This document shows positions 60,428 to 64,000 of a DNA stretch of 64,000 nt, in pieces. The notes beneath the pieces were generated by a model. That model did not search any database. It was given only the letters and a program-made list of their open reading frames with translations, and was not told the origin of the DNA. A program made the translations under genes and the position numbers. This DNA is from Pisaster brevispinus. Taxonomy: Eukaryota; Echinodermata; Asteroidea; Forcipulatida; Asteriidae. Where the stretch lies: contig JAMKCF010000005.1 in the NCBI GenBank assembly GCA_023634235.1, positions 1,403,001-1,467,000 on the forward strand. The letters run 5' to 3'. The first letter of the stretch is position 1; every line of letters starts with the position of its first letter.

Positions 60428-63400
60428 AAATACAGAATTTTGAAATATGAGCATCTGGATTTCTCCCGATAAAGGCGATCAAAGCAAATTAATTAACCAA
60501 CAACTCTGGCAGAACACAAGATTTTTACATTAACTTAAAAAAATAATAGTAAAAGTACTTCAAACCTTACATCTTCCCCTCAGCAAACCAAGGAATGAAG
60601 AATAAAAGTATGAGCAAGTTGAAATGAATGACCATACAAAATATTAAGAGCTCTGTAATTAAAACTGTCACTTCTAAGAATTTACAGTCTGATTTAATTG
60701 TGTTTGTTCTTCAAATGCTGTAGAAGTTGTCACTTCCTGCACATTAGTGGATATAAATAGATGTACTGTTTGATAATTGATTACATGTAGATGCATATAT
60801 ATAATAACAAATTTTCAAAATTAGTGTAATTGTATTTCTACCTCCATGGTCTGACCTGGTAACTTTACGAGCACAAAGGAAGGAAATATTCTTATAGGAC
60901 TTGCATGATCGTAGTAATTTGTTACTATGTTACTCAGATGCTCAGATCTTCAATGACAAACATTTGTGGCAGCTGTGAAATTTCTGACACTTACCAGACC
61001 ACATGGGTTACTTGCATTGAAATGACTGAACCCAAAATGTAAATAAGAAACCGCAATACTGTACCACCTCCCCTATTGAAGTGATTGGTTGTGCCCAATT
61101 AGTGTTAGAAACCCTATGGGTTTTCCCGTTGGCTTGATAAATCTTCCCAAATTCACGACCAATCAGACTCCGAGTTATCAGTGTGTGTGACTGGGAGTTG
61201 AGTGCACACTGTACTGTCAATACTAAATAATGTTGCTTTATGCTTTAACCAGGATCTGTAGACCAAACTACACAACAAAGGTTCTGTAGGATCAGACAGG
61301 CAAATAGTGGGATGATAGGAGGCGCTAAGTTGATGGTTGATGTTATTCCTTGCATCAGTAATGTGGCAACTACAGCTTGTACTTTGTAATATCACATTTG
61401 AACAAAGTTTGGAGACAGACTCTCTGGAGTGCCATTGTTGTTGCCATACCAACTCTGCTGGTTCGGTTGTCATGAAATTGAGCATCCTTGACTGGGTGTC
61501 TGTAGTGAAAACCAGCTCTTTATTTGGTGATGTGTGAGGGAATCCATGGGTGCTGAGTAAACACGTCCAAACTCTATGTGAATGTGTCAGTTTTCACACA
61601 CACTTGTAGATACAGAGGACAGCGCTCCATGGCTCACTGAATTCTAATATCTGGATTCCATAATTGTATTTTCTCACTGAGAAGCATGCAGAATTAAAGA
61701 ATTACATTGTAGAAATGCCAACATTGTAGAAAAGCCACCATTGTGCGGGAGCTGCATACAAGTAAACGTTGTGTAGAAGTTAACTGGCAGAGTTTTGGGA
61801 AGCTTAATGGTATGGTCATGACGTGGATCTGTGGTGTATCTGATGTCTATAGGGTTCCTTTTCAGTGATTCATAATACTGTACAGGTGTATGGTCTGCAT
61901 AGTTGTCATACAGGAAGGACAAAAGGAAATGCACCTCTGGTTTACCCCTTTATGATTACAACGTCATAACATTTGTAATAGCTCTTCAAAAGTTTCATTG
62001 TGGAGATTTTCAACACCCATTACCTGTGGTGAAATGAAAAATGTTCCTTTTGTTCATCTCTTGAATGAAATTTTAGAGAAAAGTTGTTGAAAAGTCACAC
62101 CTCTACATAAGTACAATGACTATGACTATGAGCAGGAAGCGGATTGGATTGTAGAGAGATCTGTTAGTTCATTTGATCCCGTTAATATGCCAGTGGATGC
62201 GCCATAGACACAGTGAAGTTGAGTTAACCAAGGAAGAGCATTTCTGGAACTTGACTTACTGGGATTTAAAGAAGACAAGATGTTGGCTGTACATCATTCA
62301 GTTCAGGTATTGTAAATAGACTCATTTTTAAAATGAAGAGTTTGAATTGATTTCAACTGAGTATATTTTTAAACATTATTGACACCTTCAGGCTGCTGGT
62401 ACAGCTGTTTGCTGATTATGTGGAGTATCAATAAACAAAACTGACTGAAAGCAAACTATTGGTGGTGGGTGATAAAAGATTAGACAGATTATGGGGAGGT
62501 TATGTTTTGCTGCATGTACCACTTTAGTCTTCTTGCAGTTCTCCAGTAAGCTGCTGTCTGTTTACTTTTAGATGGTGGCTCAACCAATAATCCTTGCAAC
62601 CCTTGACCTTTCAGTAAGATGACCTTACTCCTTCATCTTGTTCATTGACATCTTATCAGGGTCAGTTAGTCAAGAATTATGAGTCTCTGACAATCACTCT
62701 TTACATTGGCTCCAAATAACTTCAAGATCAGGGATCTGAACAGTGAACACTAAATTTAAAGCAATCTTGGCTTCACAAGAAAATTGCGAATGATAACTAT
62801 GATTTCAACTCACTAACATCATAGTGACAAATTTAAATTGTGTGGACTCATTGTTAAACATGTAGGTCTACACCATCATAAGAACTGGCTGGTTACAGCT
62901 TGATAGACCACCTACAGCACAGTATGTACATTATTGAATGTTTTTGGTTCAAGGTGTGTGTGAAAGTTTGTGAAAAATGTTATGACTTAGGAATACTGCA
63001 ATTTCAACAGCTGAGCCTTCTTAATTGGTGTAGGAAAGTTATTAATCTTGCATGACTCGTAACATGCAAAATGCCACTCACCTCATGACCACCATATTAG
63101 GTTGAAGGAAACTGTCATTTATTACTCTCAATTTCTTACTATATTTCAGAGAGTATAAGATCCCTGGGTTAAAAAAAATACTGCTGGCTCACTTTTCCAA
63201 TTACTGTTCCTCTAATTCAAATTGATGGTATAATTAAAAACTTCCCTTGAATTTAAGTAATAAACCGCAAGATGAATTGGATGAAGTTAGTGGAATCCGT
63301 ACAAATGTGTTACCACTGATTCAATTTAAAAAGTTCAGTTAAAAGATCTTGATTCACTTTTTTAAGGTATAAGAACATGTAAAGAGTGTTTATGTTAACC

Positions 63401-64000
63401 AGAGTGTAAAAAGGTGACACATTAATGGAGTGGATAAAACAGCACTTATATAGGGCTGAAGTAATTTTCCATTATGTAAAAAATTGAATAAAGGAAAGAC
63501 ACAGACTTGTGCTTTTGACTATTTTGTAGTATAAAATAAAAATTTGTGAAAAACAGAAAACCACTTAGCATGAGATCATTTAAAAGATTTTTCCAGGTCA
63601 CTCCATTATTTTTCTGTGTAATTTTGTTGCACCATTTCAAAGAGTGTACTTAAGAATTCAGTTTGTAACATTTAGGCCTATAACATTTGCCTGATTGACA
63701 GCATATCTACAACTGTTTTTGGTTGGGTTTTGTTTTGCTGTATTTTTGCATAGTATTTTAAACAATTACAAATAAGAGATTTAACACCTACAGTTGTTTA
63801 TATTCTTCTCTTCATTTTTTACAAATTTCCTGCACAATTGAATATCTATGATACCAGATATCGACCTCCAGTTTACAGAGGTTGAGTTAATTCCAATCCA
63901 GCTGCTGGTTTCTCATACGAGGTTCTTATGGGTTCATTACAGTTCAGTAAAATACCACACTACTCCCCTTGGATAGATCATTTATAACATTGAAGTGACT
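60428..64000. other. Mostly non-coding, with one exon-like segment near 61.9 kb
   Basis: AT-rich sequence with no recognised repeat family. Other than 61760-61940 on the minus strand, no supported coding region seen. The window ends without reaching another identifiable gene. Confidence 0.4.
61760..61940 (-). CDS. Coding-like segment, unknown, possible internal exon
   Basis: On the minus strand the frame reads PEVHFLLSFLYDNYADHTPV, then QYYESLKRNPIDIRYTTDPR and HDHTIKLPKTLPVNFYTT. Composition is balanced and protein-like, with aromatic and charged residues well mixed. An AG lies at 61938-61937 on this strand (ACCAG|AGGTGC), but its pyrimidine tract is weak, and a donor is not obvious. Family not recognised. 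It might belong with the other minus-strand candidates. Confidence 0.3.

Overview
This is an intron-rich, AT-rich animal genome segment with one confidently identified protein-coding gene. It is a receptor-regulated Smad of the BMP class (Smad1/5/8 type) on the + strand, with coding exons from 753 to 14805. The five coding exons join in frame into a 451-residue protein. It has a complete MH1 domain, a short phosphorylatable linker with a PPxY motif, a complete MH2 domain and a C-terminal SSVS tail. Every intron is phase 1 and has GT/AG ends. The protein is very close to vertebrate Smad1/5, and the DNA is rich in the palindrome TACATGTA and in GTAGGCCTAC-type palindromes. This suggests a marine invertebrate, perhaps a deuterostome such as an echinoderm or hemichordate; that placement is inference.

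Layout: 1-752 is upstream sequence with the probable splice acceptor of the exon carrying the start codon. Intron 1 (1153-12207, about 11 kb) holds several non-autonomous DNA transposons. These include an 898-bp element with an exact 8-bp target duplication (2027-2924), an inverted partial relative (3225-3809) and a 1.4-kb foldback element (10555-11990). Exons 2 to 5 are compact (12208-14805). Several poly(A) signals lie in the 3 kb after the stop codon.

From about 17.8 kb to 64 kb the window is mainly intergenic or intronic DNA built from nested non-autonomous transposons: GC-rich inverted-repeat elements, piggyBac-like TTAA elements, hAT-like 8-bp-duplication elements, foldback hairpins, a CRE-rich repeat, a 1-kb interspersed repeat present twice, and tandem repeats. 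No transposase or reverse-transcriptase reading frame was recognised. A few short coding-like segments (minus strand near 45.3, 49.4, 53.8 and 61.9 kb; plus strand near 44.9 and 60.3 kb) could be exons of unidentified genes and are given with low confidence. I saw no rRNA or CRISPR array and did not recognise a tRNA. No clearly new biological system is demonstrable. The most unusual signals are a transposon with arrays of a CACTTCRTACC motif at both ends, a perfect 21-bp hairpin carrying two CACGTG boxes, and a cluster of six perfect TGACGTCA sites in 0.6 kb.
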